A stretch of 64,000 nt of DNA, taken from the NCBI GenBank assembly GCA_036676195.1, contig JAKFDK010000056.1:57434-121433 (forward strand), in the 5' to 3' direction. The first letter of the stretch is position 1; each line of letters begins with the position of its first letter. The stretch is from JAKFDK01 sp036676195 (GTDB lineage: Bacteria; Bacillota; Sulfobacillia; Symbiobacteriales; ZC4RG38). This document shows positions 32,936 to 44,200 of this stretch, piece by piece. A model generated the notes under the pieces. It made no database searches. It saw nothing but the letters and a program-made list of their open reading frames with translations, and was not told the DNA's origin. The position numbers were made by a program, and so were the translations under genes.

Positions 32936-34087
32936 CTAACGTCCCCCGTCCGGGATTCGGAGGGTAAAGCCATGCTCCTTCAGGAAGCCCGACTTGTCCA
33001 ACTCCTTCAGGAAACTGAAGTCCATGACATCAAACGGATTCACATCCTTCGCCGAAGGAGCGTCGGTATAAATCTGATAGGGCCGGAGCGCATCAGCGGT
33101 CATGTTGATATCCAGCAACCGGATGTATTCCTCGTACGTGAGCCGGGCATCCTCGGCACTCATCCCGTTGGTGTGCTTCTGGATACTGGCAATGGCTACT
33201 TCCTGGTTCGTGCGGGCCAGCCCGATGCCAGCGGCGTAGGCTTGCAGGAACCGCCGCACCGCCTCAGGATTTTTCTGGGTAAAGGTGCGCGTGGTCAGGA
33301 TATAGGCGTTGGCCTCATCGAACGTCCCCGATAGGTCAACCAGAACCTGAAACCCCCGCTTCTCTGCCTGCAGGTGCAAGGGATTGGACAGGACGCCGGC
33401 GTCGATCAGCCCCTTATCAAGGGCAGCCAGCACATCGCTGATCTGCTTGAACGTCACCACCTTGTAGTCCACATCGGGTTTCATCCCGTGTTGTTTCTCC
33501 AGATAGTTCATCGCCGCCACGGCCGGCGGAGCGTACTTGCCCGATACGCCCAGGCTCTTGCCGCGCAGATTCTCCGGGGCACCCAAGGTTTTGGGGGCCA
33601 TGATGCGGAAGACCGGTTTGCTCACGTTGCCGGCCACAAACACCAGGTCTTTGTTGCCGCCGGCGTAAGCACTGATGGCGCTCCCCGGCGCCGTACCGAT
33701 CTGCACGTCACCCGCCAGCAATGCCTGCACCCCGGTGGGGGGCGCCAAAAGGCTCCACTTGGGCGTGATACCGTGTTTTTGGAAAAGCCCCTGGTCGTAA
33801 GCCACCCACATGCCGATTTCCGTGCCACTGATACAGCAACTGACCACATTCACCGCGATGGGCTCCGGGGGAACCGCCGCTGACTTTTCCCCCGCCGGGC
33901 TGGTCTGGCCGCAGCCCGCCACCAAGAGCACCGCCGTCATGGCAGCCAGGGCCTCGGTAACGGCCATGTTCACCATGATCACCGGCAGGCCGGTCAGTTC
34001 GCGGATCTGGCGGGCGGTGCTTTCTTCGCGTTCTGGACCGAAGTGCGCCCCCACCGGTCCGCCTCCGAAGGCATACAGCTTGTCCAC
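32936..34087 (-). CDS. NMT1/SsuA-like substrate-binding protein with a foreign N-terminus
   Basis: 383 aa. From about residue 75 it is an ABC transporter solute-binding protein of the NMT1/THI5/SsuA type: GMWVAYDQGLFQKHGITPKW, then AGDVQIGTAPGSAISAYAGG, LRGKSLGVSGKYAPPA, ALDKGLIDAGVLSNPL. A lipobox LLVAGC precedes it at about residue 58. The first ~45 residues are instead from an Asp/Glu racemase-like protein, so the signal peptide lacks its usual basic start and export is doubtful. No ATPase or permease is nearby. It begins 35 nt after hyuB. Confidence 0.7.
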   Translation of the reverse strand: MDKLYAFGGGPVGAHFGPEREESTARQIRELTGLPVIMVNMAVTEALAAMTAVLLVAGCGQTSPAGEKSAAVPPEPIAVNVVSCCISGTEIGMWVAYDQGLFQKHGITPKWSLLAPPTGVQALLAGDVQIGTAPGSAISAYAGGNKDLVFVAGNVSKPVFRIMAPKTLGAPENLRGKSLGVSGKYAPPAVAAMNYLEKQHGMKPDVDYKVVTFKQISDVLAALDKGLIDAGVLSNPLHLQAEKRGFQVLVDLSGTFDEANAYILTTRTFTQKNPEAVRRFLQAYAAGIGLARTNQEVAIASIQKHTNGMSAEDARLTYEEYIRLLDINMTADALRPYQIYTDAPSAKDVNPFDVMDFSFLKELDKSGFLKEHGFTLRIPDGGR

Positions 34088-34110
34088 GAACCCCGAAGAC
34101 CGCAGGGCGT
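33955..34110 (-). pseudogene. Internal fragment of an Asp/Glu racemase-family gene
   Basis: The frame reads VKRFVDALRSSGFVDKLYAFG, GGPVGAHFGPEREESTA and RQIRELTGLPVIMVNMAVTEA. This is the middle of an arylmalonate decarboxylase/maleate isomerase/hydantoin racemase-like protein without its catalytic cysteines. It then changes directly into the hydrophobic signal sequence of the binding protein, which points to a deletion fusing two genes. Confidence 0.55.
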
Positions 34111-34122
34111 CAACGAAACGTT

Positions 34123-36232
34123 TTACTGGTCGCCCGCCGGGATCCTGACTTCATTCACCGCAAACAACACACCGCAGTCAGGACAACTGCGCTCTTCCAA
34201 TCGAAAGTTCGGGCTCTCCCCGTGCCAGCGTACAGCCACCCAGGGGTTGGCCGCTTGCAGAGGCAACAGCCGCTGCCGAAACGTACCGGCATGTCCGCAG
34301 CGCCGGCAGCGCAGTTGCCGCTTGCCACCGACCGTGGCCACCTCCAGCGTAGCACTGACGGGGAAGGGCGGGTCGCCGGCAGCACCTGCTGCATGCAGGG
34401 GCTGATCGGTGTCCGTAAATGGCAGCACGACTCCCTCGGCGCGCCGGCCGCGCAACCGGGCACGCAGGTTGGCCGTGCCGGCCGCGTCTACCCGCCCCAC
34501 CCCCAGCAAAACCCCGTAGTTTTGTTCCGCCCGTTCAGGGGTTACCCAGCCGTTGGCGACATCCTCCGCCACCCGCGCCGGATCGCGTTCCAGGGGATCG
34601 CCATAGCCGCCGCCGCCCGGTGCATAAAACAACAGCACATCGTCGGCAGTCAGGATCCCCTCGGCCTTGGACGGCAGGTACTCTACGGTCCCCTGGAAGT
34701 CGGCGTAAGTCCCGAAGGACATCCCCTGGCGCAACAGCGCCCTCACCTGGCTGCCCCGCACCACCGTGACCTGTGAACCGGCACCGGGAAAGCCGCCGCA
34801 CAGACCGCTGGCGTTCGACTGGTCCGTTCCGGCCGTATTGGTCGACTTGAGCACCAGTTCGTTGACTCCGTATGGAATCACTGCCGCTATGGCCGTGAGT
34901 CCGCCCCGGTACTGACCGGGGCCACCGGAGTCGGGCATCTGGCGGCGGAAGATGTACAGAACAGGCAGCTTCCATTCCGTACTCTCCACGTTCCCGAGAT
35001 TGCTGGAGAAAGACGTGATTTGCCCGGCGTGGCTGAACCCATCGGCAAAAGAGCGGGCAGCGGCACCACCGGCCCGGTGATCCGAAAGCAAAGCACCGAC
35101 CCGTTTCCCGGTGGCTGTGTACCCAAAGAGGTTATTGCAGTTGCTGGACACAATCCACGAAGAGCAGGCCCGGTCGCCATGGGGCGGGGATGCGGCAAAC
35201 AACTGCGCCACGGCATTGGCGGCCGTCACGGTCACCAGCCAGCGAAAGCCAATGGTGCAGATGCTCACGGGGGCAGGAAAGCGGGCATTCACCACGGTAC
35301 CTTCCGGGGCATGTACCTGCAGGCAGCGCAGGAGCCCGTCGTTCCAATCGATTTCACCGCCGCAGAGGAAGGTGTACAAGGGCACCGCCGTCCCGGCCAC
35401 ACAGGCGTGATAGGTGCAATTCACGGCCGCGTCCACCTGCGGATCACTGCCTTCATAATCAAAAGCCAGGGTATCGCCCCGTTTGGTCAAGCGCACCTGT
35501 ACCCGGTGGATGCGGTCCGAACCGACGCGATCGCCGTCCATGAAGGCTTGTGCCGACCAGGTGCCGTCGGGTAGTTCCGCGATCCGCCGCCGCACCTGCT
35601 GCTCCGCATAGTCGATAGATTGCCGCATCACACCGGTGATCGTTTCCTCGCCATACTCGTCAAACAAGGCGTGCAGCCGTTGCTTGGCGGCATGAATGGC
35701 GCCAAGCTGGGCCCGCAGGTCCAGCGCTACCATATCGGGCAGGCGTGAATTGGTCACAAAGGTGTGCTCAACCTCGCGGACCAGTTCCCCCCGTTCCATA
35801 ATCTTGAGGAAATACCGGGGCGGCTCCTGGAAGAGACTGTCGGGGTGGTGCAGGATGTTGGCGATCCACATCACGATGCGACCGGCACGCCAGAGCGGGC
35901 TGGCAATGACCACATCATTGTGGTGCAGGGCGCCCAGGTAGGGATCGTTGGTCAGGAACACGTCGCCGTCGTGAATGGCACTGGCCAGGCGCATGATGGT
36001 CTTGATGGTGGGACCCATAGCCCACATGTACCAGCGAACCAATGCCGGCGGTGACCAGATCGCCCTCAGCGGTGAACAGACCGTTATTGAAGTCGTTCCC
36101 TTCCACCACGATCGGCGAAGCCGAGATGGTTTTGATGGCAATGGCTTGCTCGTCATTGATCTGCCAGAGCCGGTGCTTGATGACCTCAAAGGTAATCGGA
36201 TCAAAGGCCGGCGGGGGCACCGTCACTTGCAT
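34123..36232 (-). pseudogene. hyuB: Hydantoinase B/oxoprolinase family gene with a frameshift
   Basis: The N-terminus (FDPITFEVIKHRLWQINDEQ, VVEGNDFNNGLFTAEGDLV, IGSLVH) starts at ATG 36232. It passes into another frame near 36025, where the family sequence continues MGPTIKTIMRLASAIHDGD, FLTNDPYLGALHHNDV and onward to 34123, ending with a zinc-like CRRCGHAGTF ... CPDCGVLF tail. Together they make a normal ~700-aa HyuB, the partner of HyuA in ATP-dependent hydrolysis of cyclic amides or carboxylation of ketones. One indel breaks it; either decay or a base-calling error. Confidence 0.85.
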
Positions 36233-38353
36233 CCCCTCCCCGTCCGGATTTCGATGTTACCATAGGGATCCAGGCCGGCGGTGCAGCCAGGCGCAACCCA
36301 AACAGTTGTATCGTGCCGCTCCACCACTGCCGGCCCCTGGATCGTCAGACCGGGGCGCCAGCGTGCAAAATCATAGACGGCTGCCTCCAGCCACCCCTGT
36401 CCATGCATGTAAACAGGCCGGATCGCCTTTTGCGCGTGTTCCACTCGCGCTGCCCACCCCGTATCGGCCAACGGCGCCAGGGCCGGTTTCGCGGTGGGTT
36501 TCAGTGCCTGCACCCGAAACCCGATCACTTCCAGGGGCGATTCAGACCTGGTCGTACCCTGTCCATATTTCATCTGGTAGTAAGTTTCAAACTGGTGCCG
36601 CAGGGCGGAAACGGTGTCAGCCGTTAACCGGCCGCCTGCCCAGACCAGCGTCACCTCGTTCATCTGTCCCTGGTAGCGGATTTCGATCTGATGCACCAGA
36701 TGCACGTCATGGCGCGCCACCCCGGAATCCCGCATGTCCTCCTGGGCACGCTCCTCAAGTTCGGCAAAGGTGCGGTTAAAGGTATCCATGCACTCTTGAT
36801 TTGCTTCCAGGCGCATCGGGTCGGATTTGGCGTACGAAAAGAGAAAATCGGAAAGGGCGATGCCGAAGGCCGAAAAGACCGGGGCCGTATAGGGGATGAT
36901 GACCCGCTCAATGGCCAGTTGCCGGGCGATGACGGCACAGTGCGCACCACCCGCGCCGCCGTATGAAAACAGGCAGAAGTTCCGCGGATCGTACCCGCTT
37001 TCAACGGTGACCTTGCGAATCAGATCACTCATGCGGGCCGTGACCACTTCGTAGATGCCGGCGGCAGCGTTGATCACCGAGAGCCCGAGGGGCGCGGCCA
37101 CGTGCCGCTCAATCGCCTGCAGGGCCAGCCCCTTGTCCAGGCGGCGCCGGTCCGCCGAAGAAGGTCTCCGGGTCGATGATCCCCATGGCCACCAGCGCAT
37201 CGGTCACCGTCGGGTATTCCCCTCCCTGGGCATAACACGCCGGTCCGGGCACCGCACCGGCGCTTCGGGGACCCACCTTGAGCCGGTAGCCGTCGGCAGA
37301 AGCAATGCTGCCACCACCGGCGCCCACCGTGACCACCTTGACGGCGGGCACCAGCACCGGCAACCCCTGGTCCAGGAACGGCCGCTCCTGTTCTTCAAAC
37401 CGCCCCTGCACAATCAGGCCAACGTCGAAGCTGGTGCCGCCCATGTCGGCGGTGATCACATTTTCGTATCCCAGCAGATGCCCCACATGGCGGGCGGCCA
37501 CCAGACCGCCGATGGGCCCGGAGTTCACCACCGACACCGCCTGACGCTGGACCCGCTCCGGCAGGGTCAGCCCACCGGAGGATGTCATCACCTGCACCTG
37601 CCGGCGCAGGCCGCTGTCGGCCAGTTGCGCTTGTAGACGGCAGATGTAGCGGTCCGTCACCGGGCCGATGTAAGCGTTAATAGCCGTGGTCACCGTGCGC
37701 TCAAACTCGCCCATGCGGGGCGCGATGTCACTGGAAAGGCTCACCGGCAGGTCGGGTGCCAGCCGGCGGGCCACCTCCCGGATCATCTGTTCATGGGCTG
37801 CACTCCGAAACGACCAGATCAGGGAGACAGCCAGGCTTTCGATCCCCTCTGCCAGCAGGTAGGAAAGGGCCTGTTCCACCTCGGCCTGCTGCAGCGGTAC
37901 CAGCACCTCACCGTGCACCGTGACCCGCTCATGCACGCCAACAATCCAGCGTTTGGGAACTAACGGCAGCGGGCTTTCCGTATGGATGAAGTCCATCGCC
38001 AGGGTGTGCGGTAAGCCACCGGTGCGGCCAATCGGTCCCCGGGCAATGGCCAGGGTATCCTCGAACCCGGTGGTGGTGATCAGGCCCACCCGGGCACCCT
38101 TGCGTTCGATCAGGGCGTTGGTAGCAACGGTGGTGCCATGGGCAAACCGCTCCGTTCGGCCCAGGAGGCCTGCACGTGCCGTCTCCCGGTCGGCGGCCCC
38201 CGCGGCGGCCATGTCGCCCAGCACGTTCAGAATCCCCTGGTCCGGCGCAGCCGGCGTGGAGAATGCCTTATCGAACCACAACCGCCCCTGGTCGTCCAGC
38301 AGCACCATGTCCGTAAACGTTCCGCCTGTGTCTACTCCGATCAGCGCGCACAT
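36223..38353 (-). pseudogene. hyuA: Hydantoinase A/oxoprolinase family gene with a frameshift
   Basis: ATG 38353 is preceded by GGAGGACAGCC. The first part shows the HyuA ATPase-like start IGVDTGGTFTDMVLLDD, then TNALIERKGARVGLITT, NSGPIGGLVAARHVG, ADMGGTSFDVGLI. Near 37160 an extra C in a GC-rich run shifts the frame: ...DPETFFGG continues as RRLDKGLALQAIERHVA in the next frame, through CLFSYGGAGGAHC to 36223. It overlaps hyuB by 10 nt. With the SDR and racemase fragment it formed a catabolic operon. Confidence 0.85.
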
Positions 38354-38373
38354 GGCTGTCCTCCTGGTACCCG

Positions 38374-39162
38374 TTATTGGAGAGTGGGTGCACCGGGGCC
38401 CGGGTGGGAGCGGGTTCCCCAGGTGGCCAGGGAGCCGCCGTCGACCCGCAGGTCTTCTCCCGTGATAAAGCCGGCCTCGTCTGAAACCAGAAACAGGACG
38501 GCGTTGGCCTGATCCTCCGGGCGTCCCAGACGGCCCAGGGGAATCTCGCCAAAGGACCGGGCGCCGGCCGCCTCGATGGCGCCCACGGAATTGCCCGTTT
38601 TGGTAGGTGATACCGAATTGACCCGAATCCCATAACGCGCCAGTTCCACCGCCATGGAACGGGTTAAGTTGAGGATACCGGCCTTGGCCGTGGTGTAGGC
38701 GATGGCGTTGGCCCGGCCGCGGTGGCCGGACGTAGAGGCAATGTTGACGATGGCGCCGCCCTTGCCGCGGGCAATCAGGGAGGTAGCAACGGCGCGGCTG
38801 GTGGCAAAGGTACCGGTAAGAACGACGTTCAATACCGTATTCCATTCCTCGAAACTGATGGTCAACAGGCCCTTGGGAACGGTGAGGGCGGCGTTGTTCA
38901 CCAGAATATCGATCCCACCGAAATCTGCCTCGGCTCTGCGGACAAGCGCCTCCACCTGTTCGGGATCCGCAATATTGGCGGGAGCCGCCACGGCGCGGCC
39001 ACCCTGATCCCGAATGGCTTGAGCGGATGCCTGTGCCAGTTCCGGCCTGATATCGTTGCACAACACCAGCGCGCCGGCGGCGGCCAGTTTGCCGGCGATG
39101 GCCCGACCGATGTTCGGCCCGGCGCCTGTCACCAGCGCGATCTTGTCCTGCAAATTTGCCAC
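38374..39162 (-). CDS. Short-chain dehydrogenase/reductase (SDR)
   Basis: 262 aa from GTG 39162 (AGAGGG upstream); the longer open frame has an unlikely Arg-rich N-terminus. Rossmann motif ALVTGAGPNIGRAIA, NNAA (VNNAALTVPKG), catalytic Ser in NIASTSGHRG, and YTTAKAG (Tyr-x3-Lys) are all intact, as is a C-terminal ITGEDLRVDGG. NAD(P)-dependent oxidation or reduction of an alcohol/keto substrate; it starts the operon with hyuA/hyuB. Confidence 0.9.
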   Translation of the reverse strand: MANLQDKIALVTGAGPNIGRAIAGKLAAAGALVLCNDIRPELAQASAQAIRDQGGRAVAAPANIADPEQVEALVRRAEADFGGIDILVNNAALTVPKGLLTISFEEWNTVLNVVLTGTFATSRAVATSLIARGKGGAIVNIASTSGHRGRANAIAYTTAKAGILNLTRSMAVELARYGIRVNSVSPTKTGNSVGAIEAAGARSFGEIPLGRLGRPEDQANAVLFLVSDEAGFITGEDLRVDGGSLATWGTRSHPGPGAPTLQ

Positions 39163-39410
39163 GAAAACTACCCTCTTTCTGGCGGTTGCTGCTCCGGTCA
39201 CACGCCGGCGCCCCGGCCGCCGGCAGTGACGCGTGCAGCCTGGCCCTGTTTCGGGGTTCATTTCGACACCCTAGTCGGATTCCTTTTGTACATTTTTATC
39301 TTCATATAGTTTGTTCTTGCTGAAAGCTTATGATAAAAAGCCCGTCCGGGAGTTCAGGGCTGCCTGCCACCATGCCAGAGCCCGCCAAGGCCAGTGCCAG
39401 CAACACAAGA

Positions 39411-39433
39411 GGCCCGGCACCGATAGTGCCGGG
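39411..39433 (-). terminator. Hairpin downstream of recombinase 2
   Basis: CCCGGCAC / GTGCCGGG with a 5-nt loop, extendable with a bulge, about 23 nt after the recombinase stop. On the minus strand it is followed by CTCTTGTGTTG. The remaining sequence back to 39163 shows no gene I can support. Confidence 0.5.
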
Positions 39434-39456
39434 GCCGGGCTGATTCATGTCTTCCG

Positions 39457-41082
39457 TTACTCGCGAGTCGGAACGACCTCCGCTACAGCCCCCGGCAGGA
39501 CCCGCACCGCCCGCAGCAGCATGCGCACCACCGTCTGGCGCTGCGGCAGGTCCAGTTCGGCCAGCCACCGCTGCCAGCATCCATGCACGGGTGCCGGTGC
39601 GGGGGCCAGTGCCACGTCTGCCACCGCCGCCGCCGCCGGCAGCCGGGCATACTCCTGTTCCAGCGCCGCCACGTGACGGGAGCTTTCGGCCAGTTGGGCG
39701 GCAGCCACCTCCGGGTGTACCACGCCCTTGCCCACCAGGCCCAGCACCCGGGCCTGGGCAGCCTTGGCCAGCGTCATTTGCTGTTGCAGGCGGGTCCGTT
39801 CCTGCTCCGGCCCGCCCTGCGCCAGCCCCGCGTCTCCCCACTGCCGCTCCCGTTCGGCCTGCAGCAGTTCCGGATCCAGCAGCCACCTCTGTATCGTGGC
39901 CCACACGTGCTGCTCGACCCGATCGGCCCGCTGGTGCGGCTGGCGGCAAGCTGCCGGGGGCGGCCCGGCGGCGCGCCGGGGCGATGGATAGCGGTTGGCA
40001 CAGCGCAGCAAATAACAGGACAGCCGGTTGTTCCATACGTAGTGCATCGGCCCACCGCACAGGCCGCAGGTGGCAAGGCCGCTAAGCAAATGCCCACGTC
40101 GGCCCGGGTGCAGGCGAGTGCCGCCCTGCCGCTTCACCTGCTGCAACACCGCCTGGGCCTGGGCAAACAAGGCCCGGGGAAGGATGGCCGGTACGGCCAC
40201 CGTCACCCACTCCGCCGCCGGGCGCAGCCGTGGTGTGATTTTCCGGCTGCGCCGCGCCGGCGGCAACTGCAGTTGTCCGCCCAGGCCACGAAAGTCGTAG
40301 CGGTTCAGCCGGAGCTGTCCGACATAAATCGGGTTCCGCAAGATGCCGGCCACCACCCCCCGGTGCCACACCCCCCCGTTCTTGGCCGGTACCCGCAGGC
40401 GGTTCAACCGCTCCGCCACCGCCTGGCTGCCCAGCCGCTCCGCCGCCACCCAGGTGAACATCTGCTCCACCCAGGCGGCTTCGGCCGGGTTGGGCACCAG
40501 CGCTTGATCCCCGGGGGCTCCGGGCCGGTGATCGTACCCATACACATGAATCCGGTGCGGAATGCCCCCGGCCGCCAGCTTACCCCGTTTGCCGCGGCTG
40601 GTCCGCTCGATGATTTTGGCCTTTTCATATTCGGCAATGGCCACCCGGAGAGTGAAGAACAGTCGCCCTTCGGAGGTGGCCTGGTAGTCATGCTGCACGA
40701 ATTCCAGGCGGGTCCCGGCCGCTTCAATTTCGTTGGCCACCAGAATCGCCTGGTGGGTGGCCCGGCTGAAGCGGTCGGGGTCCAGGCACACAAAGTAGTC
40801 CGGGCGCGCTGCCGCCACATACCGGCGCGCCTGCTCCAGCTCGGGGCGCTCCAGCAGATCCCCCCCGGCGGTATCCACGAACTCTGCCGTCTCCAGTTCA
40901 GCGCCGCCGCCGGTCGTCGCCGCCCTGGCCCGAGCCAGGGCAGCGGCTTTTTCCAGGCAGGCGCGGCGCTGCTCGGGAATACTGAAGCCGCGCCGCCCCT
41001 GGTCAGCAGTGCTCACCCGCAGGTACATGGCCACCCGGACGGGCCGGTTCCGGTTCAGCCCGTCCGGTTCGGGAATCCCCAT
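39457..41082 (-). CDS. Large serine recombinase of element 2
   Basis: 541 aa. The resolvase domain has catalytic Ser24 in YLRVSTADQ, then CLDPDRFSRATHQAILV and EYEKAKIIERTSRGKRG. The recombinase domain shows YVGQLRLNRYDF; the zinc ribbon is CGLCGGPMHY ... LLRCANRY; a coiled coil follows (about residues 440-500). It is a typical Int-type large serine recombinase and differs clearly from the one in element 1. It lies 6.5 kb from one end and 17.6 kb from the other end of element 2. It is the only recombinase there, so it is the likely catalyst. Confidence 0.95.
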   Translation of the reverse strand: MGIPEPDGLNRNRPVRVAMYLRVSTADQGRRGFSIPEQRRACLEKAAALARARAATTGGGAELETAEFVDTAGGDLLERPELEQARRYVAAARPDYFVCLDPDRFSRATHQAILVANEIEAAGTRLEFVQHDYQATSEGRLFFTLRVAIAEYEKAKIIERTSRGKRGKLAAGGIPHRIHVYGYDHRPGAPGDQALVPNPAEAAWVEQMFTWVAAERLGSQAVAERLNRLRVPAKNGGVWHRGVVAGILRNPIYVGQLRLNRYDFRGLGGQLQLPPARRSRKITPRLRPAAEWVTVAVPAILPRALFAQAQAVLQQVKRQGGTRLHPGRRGHLLSGLATCGLCGGPMHYVWNNRLSCYLLRCANRYPSPRRAAGPPPAACRQPHQRADRVEQHVWATIQRWLLDPELLQAERERQWGDAGLAQGGPEQERTRLQQQMTLAKAAQARVLGLVGKGVVHPEVAAAQLAESSRHVAALEQEYARLPAAAAVADVALAPAPAPVHGCWQRWLAELDLPQRQTVVRMLLRAVRVLPGAVAEVVPTRE

Positions 41083-41238
41083 GTTTCCTTCGCCCCTCTG
41101 CGCAGCGCCGTATATAATCCAGCACCCGAAGCAGGGTTTCCCGGCGCGGTGGCCCCGTCACCCCCATGCCCCCTCCCTCGCCCTTGCTATCACAGGCTAC
41201 GTGGCGACGGCACGGAACAGGACACGCCGGAAAAGGGC

Positions 41239-41271
41239 GAACCCCACCTGCCGCCAGGGCAGGTGGGGTTC
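41239..41271 (-). terminator. Terminator of the SLH giant-protein gene
   Basis: Perfect stem GAACCCCACCTGC / GCAGGTGGGGTTC with a 7-nt loop, followed on the minus strand by GCCCTTTTCC. It begins 14 nt after the stop codon. Confidence 0.85.
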
Positions 41272-41284
41272 GGGGGCGCCGTGT

Positions 41285-44200
41285 TTAGATGTCGCCAATC
41301 GCCTTCAGCAGGCGCTGGAGTACCACCACGGCCTCGGCACGGGAAGCGTTGGCCTGCGGGCTGTAAGAAGTGGCCGAGCGGCCCTTCATCAGCCCCAGCT
41401 TCACGGAGCGGGCTACCGCCGGACCTGCCCATTCGGCAATCTGCGGTCGGTCGGCGTAGTCACCAAGCAGTGCGGTGATCTGGATGCCACTCAGCGTCGA
41501 CTGGTGGCCCCGCAGATCCAGCACCCGGCCCATGATCACAGCCATTTCCTGGCGAGTGATGCGGTCGTTCGGGCGGAAGGTACCCTGGTAACCGGAGATG
41601 AGGCCGGCCTGGGCGGCCGTCTCCACCTCGGCGAAGTACCATTCGCCCGGCTTCACGTCATTAAAGCTGCCCATGAAGCCGTCGTACGGCTTCAGTCCCA
41701 GCGCCCGCACGATCAGGCTGGCGAACTGGGCCCGGGTGACATCGCCCTGCGGCGAGAACTGGGTGACGCTGGTGCCCTTGGCCACATGGCGGGCGGCCAT
41801 CATTTCAATGCCCGCCTTGGCCCAGTGGCCTTCCGGCACGTCGGCGAACGTCTTGTTGTACTCCATCACCGCGTACTCGCTGAAGCCGTCGAGTTCCACG
41901 CTGACGAACTTCCCGGCCACGTTCACCCGGCCGCCGCGGAACTCCCACTGGCCGGTCTTGCGGTTCAGCCGGTAAACACCCAGGTGTTCCGGATTGGTGG
42001 CTGAATCAAACGGAATCCGAACCGTTAGCTTCTGGCTGAAGTTGGTGACAGCCGTGGACGTGCTCGACGTACCGGCCCCCTTCGTCACCACTTCCGCCGA
42101 CAGCATCAGCACCTTGCCGGCAGGCTTCAGGCCCGAGTCCTTGGCCCTGGTCACCGAATCCCGGATGGCAATGATGGTGGTGCTGGCGCCCGTCTCTGCC
42201 GCCCGAGCCTCAACCTTGGCCAGGTCAACGGCCTCAACGCTGATCTTGACGCTGGCCTTGGCGCCGCGGGCCGCCGCCTGCTTCACTTCGGGCAGATCGA
42301 TCAGGGCTGCCGGCGGAATATCCAGCTTGGCCACGCCGGCGTCAATGATCACTTCCTTGCCCGTTCCAGCCAGCTTTTCCAGGACGCCCACCGGCACTTC
42401 GGCAGCCTTCTTGGCCACTTCGGCCGTCTGGTTCGCCTCGCCGCTGCCGGCGGGTGCGGTGGCTGCCGTCAGGTCGATCCTCAGGTCGTCCTTGATGGCC
42501 GTCAGATCAATCTGGGACTCGTCCACGGTCTTGGTCAGGGCGACGGTGCCGTCGGCCTGCTTTTCGGTGTTCACGCTCACCGGCACGTTGCCCTCAAGGA
42601 CAGTGCCGGGGCCCTTGCCGTCATCCACCGGGGTCTTGGGGGTCTCCTCTGCAGGGGGCTCCTCGGCGGGGGGCTCCTCCTGGTCGTCCGTGGTGCTGGT
42701 GGGCGGCGTTACAATCACCTCGCCCCCGCCGGGGCTGCCACCGCCGCCGCCGGTGCTCTGAGCCTTGGTCGATGCGCTCAGCGGCAGGGAAGTGCTGACG
42801 TTACCGGCTGCGTCGTAGGCCTTGACCGTAAAGGTATAGCCCACGCCTGCATTCAGGCCGGTAACAGTGGCCGTGGTCGTGGACTCGGACAGGGACTCAC
42901 CGAACTTCGTGGTGCCCCGATACACTTCGTAATGGTCGATGCCCACGTCATCGGTGGCCGCCTGCCACGACACTGTCACACTGGAAGTGGTGGAATCGGC
43001 TGCGGTCGGAGCGGCGGGCCAGACAGGCGCCACAGCGTCAACCTTGACGGTCTGCGGCTGGCTGCCGGCGTTCCCGACCTGGTCAGACAGGCCGACGGCC
43101 AGGGAAACGTCCCCGGTGGTCAGGCCGCTGTCCGGCAGGGTCACGTTGCCGGCGATTGTACCGTTGTGGTTGTCGGTACGGGTGAATTTCAGCGTATGGG
43201 TGGTGAGTGCATCGCCGGCCAGCGTCACGGTGAGGGTCGCCCCTGAGCCGGGCAGGCCGCCGGCGGCGTCTGTCACCGTTATACTGACCGGAACCGTCGC
43301 CCCTGGCTGATACCAGGTAGCCGTGGTGGGCGAGGTAAAGCTAAATGCGGGGGCCAGGTCGTCCACGTAGATCACTTGCGGGGAATCGGCGTTGGCGTTG
43401 CCGAGGATATTCGCCAGGGTCACCACCAACTGGTTGACCCCCTGGGTCAGTCCGGCCGGTACCGTTACGGTACCCGTCACCTGACCGGAGGTGCCGCTGC
43501 TGCTGGTATAGGTCAGGCCGCTCAGCGACTGCCCGCCCAGGGTGGCGGTCACCGTGGTGCCGTCGGCGATGGACTGCGTATCCGTCACGTCGATCTCCAC
43601 GTTGAACTGCGCACCGGTCTTGTACCGGGCGCCCGCCGCCGGAGAGACGAAGGTAAGCGCCGGCCCGACCGAGGTAATGGTCAGGTCCTGGGTGGCGGAG
43701 CCTTCATGCCCAAGCTGATCGGAAATCTTCACCGCAAGGATGGCGGTGCCGTCGGACTGGTTGGCCGGAATCGTCACATTACCGGAAATCCGGCCGTCGG
43801 CGGCGGTGTAGCTGAGGGTGTTCGCGGCGGCGGTCCCGTTTACCGTGGCGGTTACCGTGGCGCCGTTCGCAACGCCGGTGCCCGCATCGTTGACGCTGAC
43901 GGATACCGCCACCGTGCCGCCCGGCCTGGCGGCGGCGTCGGCCACCGGCTGATCCATGGTCAGCGTGGGTGCGGTGTTGTCAATGTTGATGCTGCGGGTG
44001 GCCGAGCCCTGGTTGCCGGCAGTGTCGGTCACCTGCACCACCAGGTCGTTGGCCCCATCCGTCAGACCGGCGGGAACGGTCACACTGCCGGTGATCTTCC
44101 CGGCGGCTGAGCTGTAGGACAGACCCGTGACGTTCTGACCGTCGAGGGCAGCGGTCACGGTGGCCCCATTGGCAACCCCCGACCCGGTTCCGTCATCAAC

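Noticed and set aside
34155..34463. Small minus-strand frames within hyuB
   Set aside because: They overlap the clearly homologous hyuB frame and carry no independent features.
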